A stretch of DNA of 64,000 bases from Spirodela intermedia (GCA_902729315.2 LR746273.1:625001-689000), one strand, 5' to 3'. Counted from the stretch's first letter, positions 23,690-35,275 are shown. Program-made: numbers and translations. Notes: generated from the letters alone by a model not told the origin.

Positions 23690-24480
23690 GTGACACTATA
23701 GCATCAAAAGATCCTAACTGGAACAAAGCAATGAATTCAGAATTTAATGCACTTCTTCAAAATCAAACTTGATCTCTCGTTCTTCGAACTGCAGACATGC
23801 ATATTATAGGTTGTCGCTAGATATTTAAATTAAAACTCAAACATGATGGTTCTATGATCGCTATAAAGTGAGATTATTTGTCAAGGGATACACTCAAGAG
23901 AAGGGATTAGATTATCATGGAACATTTAGTCCTATTATTAAAACTACTATTGTTTGCATTCTATTTTCTCGAGCAATCAGTCATAATTGGCATATTCACC
24001 AATTGAATGTCTCGAATGCTTTCTTACATGGTGATCTTTCTGAAACAATTTATATGAATCAACCCCCTGATTTTAGTCATCCTAATTATCCTGATTACGT
24101 GTGTAAACTTCAAAAATCATTATATGGGCTAAAACAAGCCCATCGCAAATGGTTTAAGAAACTCTCTAATTTTCTAACTCCTCTTGGATTTACTGGTTTA
24201 AATTGACTCCTCATTATTTTTCAAATATATAAACTCCATCCCATATTTCTTGCTTTTATATGTTGATGACATCTTATTAATTAGCCATGATTCTTCTTAA
24301 ATTCATAATATTATCCGTTCTTTAAATTTCAAATTTTCTATGCGTGATTTAGGACCTGCCCATTTCTTTTTAGGTATAGAATTATAGTTGTTTTTTATCA
24401 TAATCAAAATATATCACATCTATCTTAAGAAAAACTAAAATGGAAAATACCAAACCCGTGTCAAACTCTTGCACCTTTTC
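23690..24480 (+). pseudogene. Copia reverse transcriptase
   Basis: Canonical blocks are present in order: KDPNWNKAMNSE-like (23708), VKGYTQEKGLDYHGTFSPI (23877), QLNVSNAFLHGDLSE (catalytic Asp replaced in DVxNAFL by Asn/Ser context), KLQKSLYGLKQA, and the active-site YVDD at 24259-24270. Stops and at least two frame changes interrupt it. Confidence 0.82.
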
Positions 24481-24499
24481 TACGATCAAAAACTCTCCA

Positions 24500-25182
24500 A
24501 CAGAACCTGTTGATGTGTCACTATACTGAAGCACGGTGGGGGTTCTCCAATATCTTACTATCACCCGACCAGACATCTCATTTGCACTGAACAGGGCTTG
24601 TCAAATGATGCATAACCCAACACAAGAAGGTTGGATTAAAGTCAAGCACCTTCTTCGGTATTTCAAGGGCACAGTTATGAAAGGTCTTCAATTTCATAAA
24701 TCCTCTGATTTTTCACTCTCCATATTTAGCAACGTTGTTTGGGCAGGCTCACCCATTGATCGGCGATCAACTAGTGGATTTTTAATATTTCTTGGTAAAA
24801 ATCTCATTTCATGGAGCTGAAGAAAGAACCAACTATTGCTAGGTCAAGTACTAAAGCAGAATACAAGTCTTTTGCCAATGACACTGCTGAATTCATTTGG
24901 ATCAAATCTCTTCTTCATCAACTTCAATTTAAATTGATCTCTACTCCTATTTTATGATGCGATAATCTTGGAGCTACGGCAAACCCTGTGTTTCATGCAC
25001 GCATGAAACATATTGAAATCGATTATCATTTCGTGCGTGAACAAGTCAACTCAGGTCGACTAAAAATTGGTTTTCTCTCCACAAAGGATCAACTTGCTGA
25101 TATTCTTACAAAAGCCTTACCCAAGCACAGGTTTCTCTTTCTGAAATCCAAGCTGAATGTTCTCCCAACCCTCACCTTGTAG
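24500..25182 (+). pseudogene. Copia RNase H
   Basis: Clear Copia RNase H signatures are present: GVLQYLTITRPDISFALN (24537), the VWAGSPIDRRSTSGFLIFLG block (24738), RSTKAEYKS (24843), and the C-terminal [13 protein letters not shown] (25099) ending just before the polypurine tract. The reading shifts frame between 24820 and 24988. Confidence 0.85.
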
Positions 25183-25187
25183 GGGTG
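25181..25187 (+). promoter_or_regulatory. Copia polypurine tract
   Basis: AGGGGTG directly precedes the 3' LTR, in the position of the plus-strand primer. It is short and interrupted compared with active elements. Confidence 0.6.
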
Positions 25188-25559
25188 TATTGAAGCAGCT
25201 CAAGATCAAGAAGAGGACTTTCGTCAAACAGTTTCACACACAGACTTATACGACAGTTCACGACAGATATAAATGGACCAGTTTTCCTAAAGAGAAAATA
25301 AAGAAAAAATTCTGAACCGGCACAATCGCCGGCTCATCTCAGTCAATTAAAGGACACTAACATTATTAGTAATGGGCGTTTATTAATGGACGGTCATTCA
25401 AGAAAGACGCCCGTCGACGGATTGCCAATATATAAACCATAGAACTCCTTGTAGTTCTAAGCTTTTGAATATATATACCATAGAACTCCTTTCTCTCTAT
25501 CTCTATCTATCTTCTCTCTTGAAAGACTCTTCTTCTCTCTCTTTGTCTCTTCTTCCTTA
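25188..25559 (+). repeat. Copia 3' LTR
   Basis: It begins TATTGAAGCAGCTC, matches the 5' LTR, and ends in TTCCTTA before the CTCAC target duplication. Its final 70 bases are a pyrimidine-rich TCTCTCT tract. Confidence 0.83.
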
Positions 25560-25926
25560 CTCACGACCAACCCTACCGAGGCTACGGGGACGAGACAGGT
25601 CCCTTTTAAAAGGTCTTAAAAGACGAAGCACACGTGTCACAACGATTATATTAAACCAAATAAATTGTAGTCAAAATATTATTTGTCGCCCAAGTGATAC
25701 GTGCGTACGCTGCGACCCACGGAAACTGTCAGTACATCGCCCCGGTTTTGACGACGGCGTACTCTTATCAATAGTGACGGCGGACTTTCCGACGACTTAC
25801 TCTGTGGGGAGGAGCCAGACATCGGCCCGGTCGTCGTATTTTTTTCCCACATAAATCCTGGATCAGCTCTGACGGCGGAGGACGCCACCATAAATCCTCT
25901 CGTCTAGTTTACGGAGAAGACCAGAA
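25560..25926 (+). promoter_or_regulatory. 5' flank of the intact dioxygenase gene
   Basis: CTCAC (25560-25564) is the right target duplication of the Copia element. The insertion therefore lies about 360 bp upstream of the start codon. A CACGTGTC motif (G-box/ABRE-like, 25631-25638) lies about 290 bp upstream. CATAAAT occurs at 25850 and 25889 and could serve as a TATA box; I cannot choose between them. Whether the 3' LTR now contributes to expression is unknown. Confidence 0.45.
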
Positions 25927-27150
25927 ATGGCTGCTCCTTCCGCGGATCATACCAATGATGAAAGGTTGGCAGAGCTGAAGGCCTTCGACGAGACGAAGGC
26001 GGGGGTCAAGGGGCTTGTCGATGCCGGAATCAAGACCATCCCACGCATCTTCCTCCTTCCAGCCGCGGAGAGAGACGCCAACGAGGGGGCTCCCGACCCG
26101 CCGGCACTGCCGCTCCTCGAGCTCCCCGTCGTCGACATTTCCGCCGTCGTGGGCGGCGGGCATGGCGATCTGCGCCGGAAAGCGGTGGAGCAGATCGGAC
26201 TGGCCTCCGAAACCTGGGGCTTCTTCCAGGTCCTGGGCCACGGCGTGCCTACGGAAGTGCTCGAGGAAATGCTCGCCGGAATCCGCCGCTTCAACGAGCT
26301 TGGCGCTGCGGAGAAGGCCGCCTTCTATACCCGAGATCCAGCCAGGAGGGTGAGGTTCAACAGCACCTTCGACCTGTTCCGGACCCGCAGGGCCAACTGG
26401 AGGGACTCCTTCGGTTGCATCGTAGCCCCGGTCCCCGTCTCACTGGAGGAAATCCCGGTGACCTGCAGGGAGATTATCCTCAAGTACTCCAGCCACATAG
26501 CGAAGCTGGGGGAGACCCTCCTGGAGCTCCTCTCCGAGGCCCTCGGTCTCCGACCCTCCCATCTAAAGGACTTGGGGTGCAACAGAGGGCAGATGTTGAT
26601 CTCTCACTACTACCCGCCATGCCCCCAGCCGGAGCTCACTCTCGGCACGAGCCCCCATTCCGACTCTGGGTTTCTCACCGTCCTCCTCCAGGACGACATC
26701 GGCGGCCTCCAGGTGCGCCACCAGGCCCGGTGGGTAGATGTGCCGCCGGTTCCAGGAGCTCTGGTTATCAACGTCGGCGATCTAATTCAGGTATACTCGC
26801 CGCATCCCTAATTTCCTATCCGATCACGCTGACAATCACCGTCGATGCTTCTTTTCCAGCTTATCACCAATGACAGGTTCCAGAGCGTGGAGCACAGGGT
26901 TCTGGCGAGCCGGCGAGGCCCGAGGATCTCGGTGGCCACCTTCTTCACCACCAACGACGACTCCAGTAGCACGACGGTTTACGGCCCAATCAAGGAGCTG
27001 CTCTCGGAGGATAATCCCCCAATTTATCGAGAAACTTTGGTCTGCGATTACGCCGAACACTTCAATAGAAAAGGCCTCGCGGGAAAAATGGCCCTCTCTG
27101 ATTTCAAGCGCATTCCAAATACGTCAATAGAAGTGTACAAGGAATCATAA
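25927..27150 (+). CDS. 2-oxoglutarate/Fe(II)-dependent dioxygenase (ACC-oxidase-homologue-like)
   Basis: This two-exon gene has exon 1 at 25927-26790, a GT-AG intron of 69 bp at 26791-26859 in phase 0, and exon 2 at 26860-27150, giving 384 residues. It is a soluble oxidoreductase that uses 2-oxoglutarate, O2 and ferrous iron. The N-terminal DIOX_N domain includes LPVVDIS and [14 protein letters not shown]. The catalytic domain has [14 protein letters not shown], the iron ligands His244, Asp246 (PHSDSGF) and His300 (SVEHRVLA), and Arg310-x-Ser312 for 2-oxoglutarate. The overall type resembles the large DOXC group annotated as 1-aminocyclopropane-1-carboxylate oxidase homologues or deacetoxyvindoline 4-hydroxylase-like. 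The substrate cannot be inferred. A truncated copy lies upstream and an ancient relic downstream, so this is the survivor of a local cluster. Confidence 0.92.
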
Positions 27151-27771
27151 ATGTCCCTCTCAATTATGAGACAAAGTGGTGGGAAAAGTTTAAAGGCTGG
27201 AGTTAATAATCATTGTAATAGCTATTCGTGAGATGCAACTAGTTCGTGATACATCAACACTTTCATCTTTTATGCATTTTTTCTTTCAGTGTTACCACTT
27301 AATGTGTGACAATGTTTTCTGAATCAAAACTTACCAGTTGATTAAAGTGCTATATTTATTGTTGTACTCCAAGTGGCGGCATGATATCAATAAAGAGGGA
27401 GTTCATTATTGTTTGTTCTGTCTTTCAATCCTATTTTCACATAATTATATGTGTATTAATTAATTTTATAATTATTTGGTCTTTTCAACCTACGTTCAAT
27501 TTCCAGCTATCCCGTCCTTAGTGAGAATACATTAGATTTCATAGGTCTAACCGACTCTAGATTTCTCAAATCCCCTTTAACGTTCTATGGCTGTACGTGG
27601 GCAAAACGAGAGAAACTCCACAGCTTCAGGCGGCCAAACCGGGAAAGCTCTCCATGTCTATCTTCTTAGATTTCAAGTTCTAAGGAAATATTATCAGCCA
27701 CAATTTAATTTAAATAAGATGGAAGGCGATTACCCAATGATGAATATTTATTTTCATGTTTTATCAGCCGC
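27151..27771. other. 3' flank of the dioxygenase gene
   Basis: This AT-rich sequence holds the presumed 3' UTR. Nothing else was recognised. The 96-codon frame at 27587-27877 is not supported by any domain. Confidence 0.4.
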
Positions 27772-28009
27772 CGCGTGGATGATCGAATTCTTCTTTTTCT
27801 TCACCTTATTCTTCTTCCTCTTCTCTCTGTTGAGAGGATCAGGAGCAGCGGCGTGGATGATCTATTTATTCTTCTAATTCTCGTTCTACTTCTTCATATC
27901 CCCTTCTCGTTCTCATCTTCTTCTTCTTCTTTCCATAGAGATCAAAGGTGAACCGCGTGGATGATCTTTTCTTTCTCCGTCTTCTTCTACTCTCTTCCGC
28001 GTGGAGATC
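27772..28009 (+). repeat. Four interspersed CGCGTGGATGATC-type repeats in pyrimidine-rich DNA
   Basis: (C/G)GCGTGGATGATC occurs at 27772, 27850 and 27954, and the variant CGCGTGGAGATC at 27998. Each copy is followed by a long TTCTTC-type tract. Spacing is irregular (78, 104 and 44 bp), so this is a degenerate repeat cluster and not a simple tandem array. Confidence 0.65.
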
Positions 28010-28324
28010 AGACATCTTTGTCTTCTTCTTTTCGGCAATAATCAAAGATATTTTCCGTCGTCGTTATCCTCCTCTTCTTCTGATGATCTTTGTCCGTGCG
28101 TTCTTCTGTCCCCATCGTTTTCTTCCTGTCCGTCCTTCTTCTCCCTCCGTCGATCTGCTCATATTCCCGGCGCAGATCCGAGAACCTCTTCGTCGTCGTT
28201 CTGTTACTGTTTCCGGCGAATATCCGCGTTTTTCCGGTTAATATCCTTCGTATTCTTCGTTTTTCGGGCTAAGATGCGTGATATCTTTCGTCCTCGGACT
28301 CCTATTTCCGCTAAAGTTCAGCAA

Positions 28325-28413
28325 CATTCTCGTAATCGAAATATCTCGTGTTTCCAGCGAAGGACAGCAGCGTTCTCGTCGTCGAAATATCTAACTTTTC
28401 CAGCGAAGAACAG
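28325..28413 (+). repeat. 46-bp tandem duplication
   Basis: Two copies (28325-28367 and 28371-28413) share TTCTCGT..TCGAAATATCT and TTTCCAGCGAAG.ACAG, offset by 46 bp. The surrounding 27.8-28.7 kb is pyrimidine-rich on this strand. Similar CTTTCG or TTTTCCGG words recur upstream (28200-28290), so the whole block looks like decayed repeat DNA, possibly from an LTR. Confidence 0.65.
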
Positions 28414-28639
28414 GGTGATTTTCCGTCCTTAAACTCCTCGTTTCTCCTTTGATTTCACGAACTGTAGAGAGTGGGTGGATGACTCATCGAAAAACCTAAT
28501 ATTCCTGGTGAGAATCGCGCGTTCGTTTTTTCCACGTTGTTTGTCCTCATTCATCCGTTGTCTTCTGTCGCCATTTTTCTTCCGTTTCGTCCTCGTTTTC
28601 AACATCTCTTTTCCTTGTTCGTCCGTCACGTGAGAGAGA

Positions 28640-30284
28640 GTTATTTATTTCGGGCGAATCTTTCTATTTTCGGATCTACACATTGGGCCGAGAGTCGGGT
28701 TTGTTTTTTATATAGGTTTAATGGACCCTTTAGCTTGCACCCAATATGCCTTATATTAAGGCACAATAATCAAATAAATTCAATTAAATTCAGACCAAAT
28801 AACCAAATCAATTTCAACTTAAATTAAGGCCCAGTAATTACATCAATTACACATCTATTAAACTGAAATGAATTAAGAAAAAGTGAAAAAATATGTCACA
28901 CTATTAGTCAATAGGAAATAGATAAATCTAGATGCCCAAATTATTATATTATCTAAAAATTAATTAGAAATATTTATGATCTTCGTATTAATAAATTATT
29001 CAAACCAATACTTCAAATGACTAAAATACCCCCATTTTGTTGTGCTTATGATCAATATGCATATGACATCTAAACCATCACTTGCAATGTAAAATTACTA
29101 TTTTTGTCTTAATATTGCATATTGGTCATTAAGAGTATTTAGAATCTACGTATCAAGTGAGTCAACTCACTTATTTTTTGTGGTCTTTTGGTTACTATGA
29201 GTGTTAACACTCTTTTAGCCCAATGAGATGCCTCATTTCCAGCATTACTAAATGCTAAACTTTGTCTGGGGTTAAAATGAGTTTTTGTTGATCAATTAAA
29301 GATCACATGGTAGTACTAAAATTTATTATTATCTTTTCTTACCAAGTGAGTCAACTCCTATCTTGAAAGCAAAAAAGGATACATAGAAGCTCTTATAGTT
29401 TTGGAATCACTTGGGACTTTATAAAAGAGCATGAAAATATTTTATTAGTAATTTGATATGTTCTGCACAGAATTTACCAACACAAAATTACCAATTTACC
29501 CTAATGTATACTTTATTAACATCAGAAGTAGGAGGGCTCTAAACCCCAACACTTTTTTGGCAACTCTTTATTTATGACATGCTCCATCAAGTCCATCCAC
29601 CACATGGTGTTTGGTGGATAAGGGTTCAGGTTTTTAGTGGCCACCCTCTTTATCATCCATGTTGATGTAAACTTTGTGAGGGTTCATATCCCTATAAAGG
29701 AGCCACTATCAAAGGATGATTCCCTTTGAGTCTTAAGAAACTAGAAATGATTGTATGTCAAGGGACTCCTTAGAAAATAAAACCTTCCTTATTTCAAGTT
29801 ATAGTAGCAAAATTGATCTTCTCACTCAAATTATGGTCTCCAATACTTCTTCTATATCATACATTTGCATTAGAAAAGAAGTTTTAAACAATGAATTCCA
29901 TGACTTCATAATCATCATTATTTATTAGTTTTAGAGTTTTGTGGTTCAATTTTGATCCCTATTATTGCTCTCAAGTTTGGCCCTAACATTAAATTTTTGA
30001 TGTTTGTATAAATATGATAACTTTTCACATTTTAATGATAGAACTTTTACATATAATTTTTCAAATAAAAAAATAAATATTAATTTAGGAATAAAATGAA
30101 AAAATACATGATATGAACTCTAAAGTAATAAATTTGGGAAAATATCATGAATGGCATAAAATAATCTTTGATAGGTGAACTTGAGTGGAACTATAACTCT
30201 AGTTCAATGAAATATCACCGAATGTATAGTTATATATATAGTTATAAGTTCAAGTTGTAAATTATCACGAAGTGTAATGATGCA
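28640..30284. other. AT-rich intergenic DNA
   Basis: No LTR, RT motif or exon was recognised. The 5' part of the dioxygenase relic that begins near 30285 may extend into this stretch, but I could not follow it. Confidence 0.4.
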
Positions 30285-30860
30285 AAACTCTTTAATAACT
30301 TTTACCTCTACCACACCCACTTTGTTAATTAAATGACCTAGAGAGACTCCCTCTTTTACACCATAGCATTGGCTCATGCTGTCAAATAAACTCCTCTATA
30401 ATATTTAATGAAACCATCTATGATTTGCTCATGAAGGCCTTAGGACTGTTATCGACTATCTCATAGGCATGGACTAGAGCAAAGGTAATTTTCTATTGTA
30501 TCAAAACTAACCTTATTGGTAAGAGTTGAAGCTCTCCCACACCCTTGTTAAACTAACCATCAAAACTTTCATTAAATGACCAAAATGTTAGGTTGCAAGT
30601 TATTTATGAGGACTGGTTGGTGGATATGCCACTAGCAATTGAAGCTTGGTGATGAACTTTAGATACTTAGTGTAATTAAACTATGCCTCAGTTTTGGTCT
30701 TCTAAGACTCCTTATAAGGATCTCCTCATAAGCAGATGATCACCAATGACAAGTTTAAAATATAAAGCACAGGGTTTTGGCCACTAACAACTACCACAAA
30801 CATTCAAGATATAGCATACCTATGATGGTGTCTATATTTTGGTATACCTCAAAATTGAAT
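30285..30860 (+). pseudogene. Ancient 2-oxoglutarate dioxygenase relic
   Basis: Frame-corrected translation follows the intact gene in the same order. A stretch at 30285-30345 corresponds to the NWRDSLF region; LLMKALGL (about 30428-30455) corresponds to LLSEALGL; a short LTLIGKS-like stretch follows; then LQVIYEDWLVDMP (about 30592-30630) corresponds to [13 protein letters not shown]. After an intron-like gap ending in CAG (30727) comes ITNDKF and, one base deleted, the codons for HRVLA (about 30733-30780). The intron sits at the same place as in the intact gene, so this copy arose by DNA duplication, not retrotransposition. Stops and frameshifts are many, so it is much older than the copy at 19390. 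Confidence 0.7.
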
Positions 30861-31971
30861 GGGCATGCTTAGTGTCCAATCATTATATTTTATTATATAA
30901 TTATGACATTTTTTTTTCCTAATGTTTGGATTTATGACAAGCTTCTTTATTATGGCAGTGGACAAGCATAAGTTTTCTTTATTTTAGTTCTCAATTTACA
31001 CAAAATGACCCAATTGGAATTATATGAGTATGTAGCTTTTTAAAATAAGCATTCTCTCAATAATTTCGATCTTTTGTTCAATGTTTGAAACATTTGAGAA
31101 GTGAAATTAATTAATTCAATTTGTTGGCATTGACTCTTAAAAACATTTCAGTGCCTTCTTTTTAGAAGTGGCACTCATTAGTCTTAAAAGCAATAGAGAT
31201 AAGCTTAAAGTGAGATCCCTTAATATTTCACTATCTTTATAATCATTAATTTAATTTTTAAAGTAATTAATATGGAAAATTCATTAACATGGTCCAGAAT
31301 GTATAAACTGATTATTTTATGCTGGCAATACACATATGGTAAACGAATTAGAAAAACAAACACAAGCTCTATTATCATTTTAATGCCATTAAGTGTTCCA
31401 ACGCATAACTGATTATGAATTAATGACTTATATTTATATTTATTATCATAGATAAGTAAAAAAATCTGACTTTTCTTAAAATATATTCGTATCATGGCAT
31501 TATCACGATACATGATCCATCTCTTGTGTGCCCTTGCGAGCCCTTGGGGGAGCATTAACAAATTCTCCTCGTCTGAAGGCTGGCCGCACCTAATAGAAGG
31601 TCCATCTCTTGATTGCAAGATCAACATTGGAAAATCTATGCCTTCGAATGAAATCGCTGCATACTATTCTTAGTTAGGACAGCTGGTCCATTTTGTGTGT
31701 ACTCTACTAGATATGTCACTTTGTTTAGCATAGCTTATGAGTGATTGAACCCCTAATTGAGCGAAAGAGTGAAAGTGTTAAAAGACAACCCTTCTGTCTT
31801 ACTGGGCCTCTCTCTACCTCTCGGACCTGCAATCCGGCTGGTCTCTCTGAGGAGAAGCGAGAACGATGAGAGAGACCAAGGGGACCCATCCCCTTGTAGT
31901 CACCGTTACCTTCCCTTCCCCCCTAACCTCCCCTTAAGCCCTCGTCCGCCGTCCCCTCCGCCCTCGTCTCC
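30861..31971. other. AT-rich intergenic DNA and 5' flank of the KLCR gene
   Basis: A minus-strand frame at 31220-31627 has no domain and looks like chance. The last 200 bp become GC-rich and pyrimidine-rich (CCTTCCCTTCCCCCC), consistent with the 5' UTR of the next gene. Confidence 0.4.
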
Positions 31972-34418
31972 ATGAAGAGGTTCTCGTCCTCTCTTATCTC
32001 CAACCTCGGTAGAACCCGCCGCAGTGTCGGCGCCGTCCTTTCCTCCGCCCCCGAGAGTCCCACCCCGCCGCTCCCGGGGTCCCCGCGCCGCCGCCCACCT
32101 GCCCCCTTTCTCCTTTTTGGTAAGATCCGAGCGCCGGATGGGCTGCTTCCGGGTGATCGCCGCCGGCAGCTTAGGAACCTCGAAACCCTACCAGAAAGGG
32201 CCCCTGTGGCTGCCCTGTCCCCCAGACAGCAGAAGATCAAGGAGAAGGCCGACCTGGAGGAGGCCTTCGAGGCCGCGACGACCACTGAGGACATCTTGGT
32301 CGCCTTCGCCGCCTTGGAGTCTTCCCTCGGGGAGTACGACAAGAAGCTCGGCTTGGCCTGCTTGAAAGTTGGGCAGCATCTGGATTTCATCGGCTTCGAG
32401 GAGAACGAGAAGATTTTGGTATTCGCTCAGCGGGCGCTGGCTATACTCGACAGAGATGACGATGGATCCATCTCGGTGGTCATGGCGCTCCACTTGATGG
32501 GCTCTGCTACCTATAACCTCAAGAAGTACAACGACAGCTTGGGATACCTGAATCGGGCGAGTCGTCTTCTTCGTAAGCTAGAAGATGAGGTCGCCGGCGA
32601 CTTCAACTTATTGCCCGTCAGTCATGCCGTCCAGCTCCAGCTGGCCAACACAAAGACTGCGATAGGGCGGAGGGAGGAGGCGCTGGATAACCTCAGAAAG
32701 TGCTTGGAGATGAAAGAGGTAATCTTGGAGCCGAATAGCAGGGAGTTGGGGGTAGCCAACCGCGACCTGGCAGAGGCCTATGTCGCAGTTTTGAATTTCA
32801 AGGAAGCGCTGCCCCTCTGCCAGAAGGCCCTCGAGATCCACAGGAACGAGCTGGGGGAGAACTCGGTGGAGGTTGCCCATGACCGGAGACTCCTCGGCGT
32901 CATCTACACTGGACTTGAGGAGCACCAGAAGGCGTTGGAGCAGAATGAGCTCTCGCGGACGGTACTGAGGAGATGGGGCATGGACTCAGAGCTTCTCCAT
33001 GCGGAGATCGACGCAGCCAACATCCAGATTGCGATGGGGAAATTCGAGGAAGCGATCGCCTCTCTCAGGGACGTGATTCGGCAGACCGACAGCGACAGCG
33101 AGACGCGGGCGACGGTGTTCGTCTCCATGGCGAAGGCCCTCTGCAACCAGGAAAAGTTCGGAGACTCCAAGCGGTGCCTGCAGATATCCTGTGGGATCCT
33201 TGAGAAGAAGGAACTGATCTCCCCCGTGAAGGTTGCAGAGGCGTACGCAGAGATCTCCATGCTCTACGAGACCATGAACGAGTTCGAGGCCGCCATATCT
33301 CTGCTCAAGAAGACGGTCTCAATCCTCGAGAAGCACCCACAAGAGCAGCACGCCGAAGGGAGCGCCTCTGCAAGGATAGGATGGCTGCTCCTCCTGACCG
33401 GGAAGGTGCCCCAAGCTCTCCCATACCTGGAAGACGCAGCTGAGAGGCTGAAGGAAAGCTTCGGGCCGAAGCATTTCGGAGTGGGATACATCTACAACAA
33501 CTTGGGAGCGGCGTACATGGAGCTGGACAGGCCACAGTCGGCGGCGCAGATGTTTGCTCTGGCGAAGGACATAATGGATGCCTCTCTGGGGCCTCACCAT
33601 GCAGACTCCATTGAGGCCTGCCAAAACCTCGCGAATGCTTATGGCGCCATGGGAAGGTAAAAAGCTCTAACATTTCCGATCAGCCATATATTTCGATGCG
33701 AATACCAATGAATGGATCCGACCCCTCCAAAAAAAAGTAGCTTCACTTTCAGAATGACAGGCAGAAAATAATTTTCTTGTTGAATTTTCCACGTCGGTTA
33801 TCCGCAAGAACAAGTAACTAATAGACCAGGTGATTCCCCTTTGTGCTAGGCAGAGGAAAAACTAATTTAAATACTAATTATAGGGATAAGACCCTGGAAT
33901 AAATTTCTTCTTTCTTTTTTTTTCAGAATGACACCCAAAAAGAAGAGGTTTTTGGAATTTCTCCCTATCTAGTCTTCCACAAGAACAAGTGATTAATAGA
34001 CCGGGTGATTCCCCTTAGGGACAGGCAGAGAAATTAATCTAAATGGGTCAGAAATATACGTAACTTATCATTTCTTCCGATTGTCAGATATCATCATCTC
34101 ATCCAGGTTACCCTCTCGCTTTTGCACTGTTCTCTCCATTATTTTTATGCTCACTGAAGATCATCACCGTGGACTTGGACTATATCCGCAAACAGGTGTT
34201 TCTTTTCTATTTTGCTGACTCTTTTCTCCGCCTGTAGCTTCATTCTTGCCATGGAATTCCAGCAGAAGGTGATCGATGCCTGGGAGAACCATGGCCTGGA
34301 CGCCAAGGACGAGATAAGAGAAGCCCATCGTCTTCTTGAGCAATTGAAGAAGAAGGCTCGTGGGTCTCCCCCTACCTCTTTTCCAGGGAAGGCTCTGTCA
34401 CTGCCTCCAGGTAAATAA
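31972..34418 (+). CDS. Kinesin light chain-related TPR protein
   Basis: Exon 1 is 31972-33656, the intron is 33657-34237 (GT-AG, 581 bp, phase 2) and exon 2 is 34238-34418, giving 621 residues. The splice restores AYGAMGSFILAMEFQQKVID, the continuous final TPR of the family. About ten tetratricopeptide-type helical pairs span residues 150-600, for example EALDNLRKCLEMKEVIL, EALPLCQKALEIHRNELG, and a C-terminal FGPKHFGVGYIYNNLGAAYM repeat. The TPR array resembles kinesin light chain and the plant KLCR/CMU proteins. The first 30 residues are Arg/Ser-rich without acidic residues and could be a mitochondrial targeting peptide, unlike the microtubule-associated CMU members; this is inference. The last codons overlap a donor-like CAGGTAAAT, so an extra 3' exon cannot be excluded. 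Confidence 0.88.
33751..34045 (+). repeat. Direct repeat inside the KLCR intron
   Basis: Segment 33751-33871 and segment 33925-34045 share AGAATGACA, AAGAACAAGT, TAATAGACC and GGTGATTCCCCTT in the same order, offset by 174 bp. This is an intron-internal duplication with no sign of coding. Confidence 0.7.
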
Positions 34419-35271
34419 CAGTGGGGCCTCGCCATCAAGAGCCATAGTTTCTTCAACTGGAGCCGGGCGAGCAATTCAATGGGTTTATTTGCCGTTCAGA
34501 GACCGTAAAACCCTTGATATCCATGAAGGCCCAGCGATCTCAAATCTCTGAGAGAAAGTGCTGAGAACAGGGCGAATTGTTGTCTGAATTCCAAAAGTAG
34601 AAAGCAAAAGTGCTCGCTGAACTCTAATGTTATAGCCATTTTTGGAAGAAAATATGCTTCCCTCAATCTTCCGAATTGCTGTCTGATTCTAGATGGGTTG
34701 GCAGAAGTCATTCAGACAATCTCATCCACGTTACAGCTGACGTGATCCTCCCATTCCATCTCATGTTCAAGTCAACGACTTGCAGACACTGCCCTTTGAA
34801 GGCTTTGACTTGCACGTGACGATGCTTGTTTGATAGTTTCATTTACTCAGGACCAGAGGTGATAGCCGGAAGTTGATGATGCATTATCTCAGAATGCATT
34901 ATCCTGGAATGACTTCTCCCGCGGCCTCGTCGTTGTTGACTTATTATATCACATATATTTGGTAGATTTTAGATTTGGTGCCGGCGGGTGGGGGAGTTGG
35001 CGGGCCGGGCCGAGTCGTGAAGCCCCCTTGTTCGGCCCCGGCGGGCCCTCTCAGAGAAGGCCTCCGGGCCGTCGGGACGTTTTTAGAAAAAATGTCTTCT
35101 TCTCTGGCGATTAATTAATCATCGGAGAAGGTGATTAATTAAGCTCTTCTGAGTGCTAAGTAGACCCTATCCTCACTTCAGCGCTAAGATAATCCTCTAA
35201 ATTATATTAATGGCTTGAGACAGCTCACCGGGGCACCACGTGTCGGCCTGAGATTGCCCATGGGTCTGCTT

Positions 35272-35275
<4 letters not shown>
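34419..35275. other. Spacer between convergent KLCR and ATL genes
   Basis: It holds the presumed 3' UTRs of both genes. A GC-rich patch lies at 34980-35075, followed by two ATTAATTAA motifs (about 35110-35142). Short frames here have no domains. Confidence 0.4.

Larger units (their letters stand above)
20700..25559 (+). mobile_element. Ty1/Copia LTR retrotransposon, decayed, with TA...TA ends
   Basis: This is a full-length insertion of about 4.86 kb. The 5' LTR is 20700-21013 (TATTGAAGCA...TTCTGTA) and the 3' LTR is 25188-25559 (TATTGAAGCA...TTCCTTA), flanked by CTCAC. The gene order is gag, integrase, reverse transcriptase, RNase H, which defines Copia. The LTRs differ by substitutions and two indels: about 60 bp near the start is present only in the 3' LTR, and about 30 bp near 20870 is longer in the 5' LTR. 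Many stops are present, so the insertion is old and inactive. It separates the broken and intact dioxygenase copies. Confidence 0.88.
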
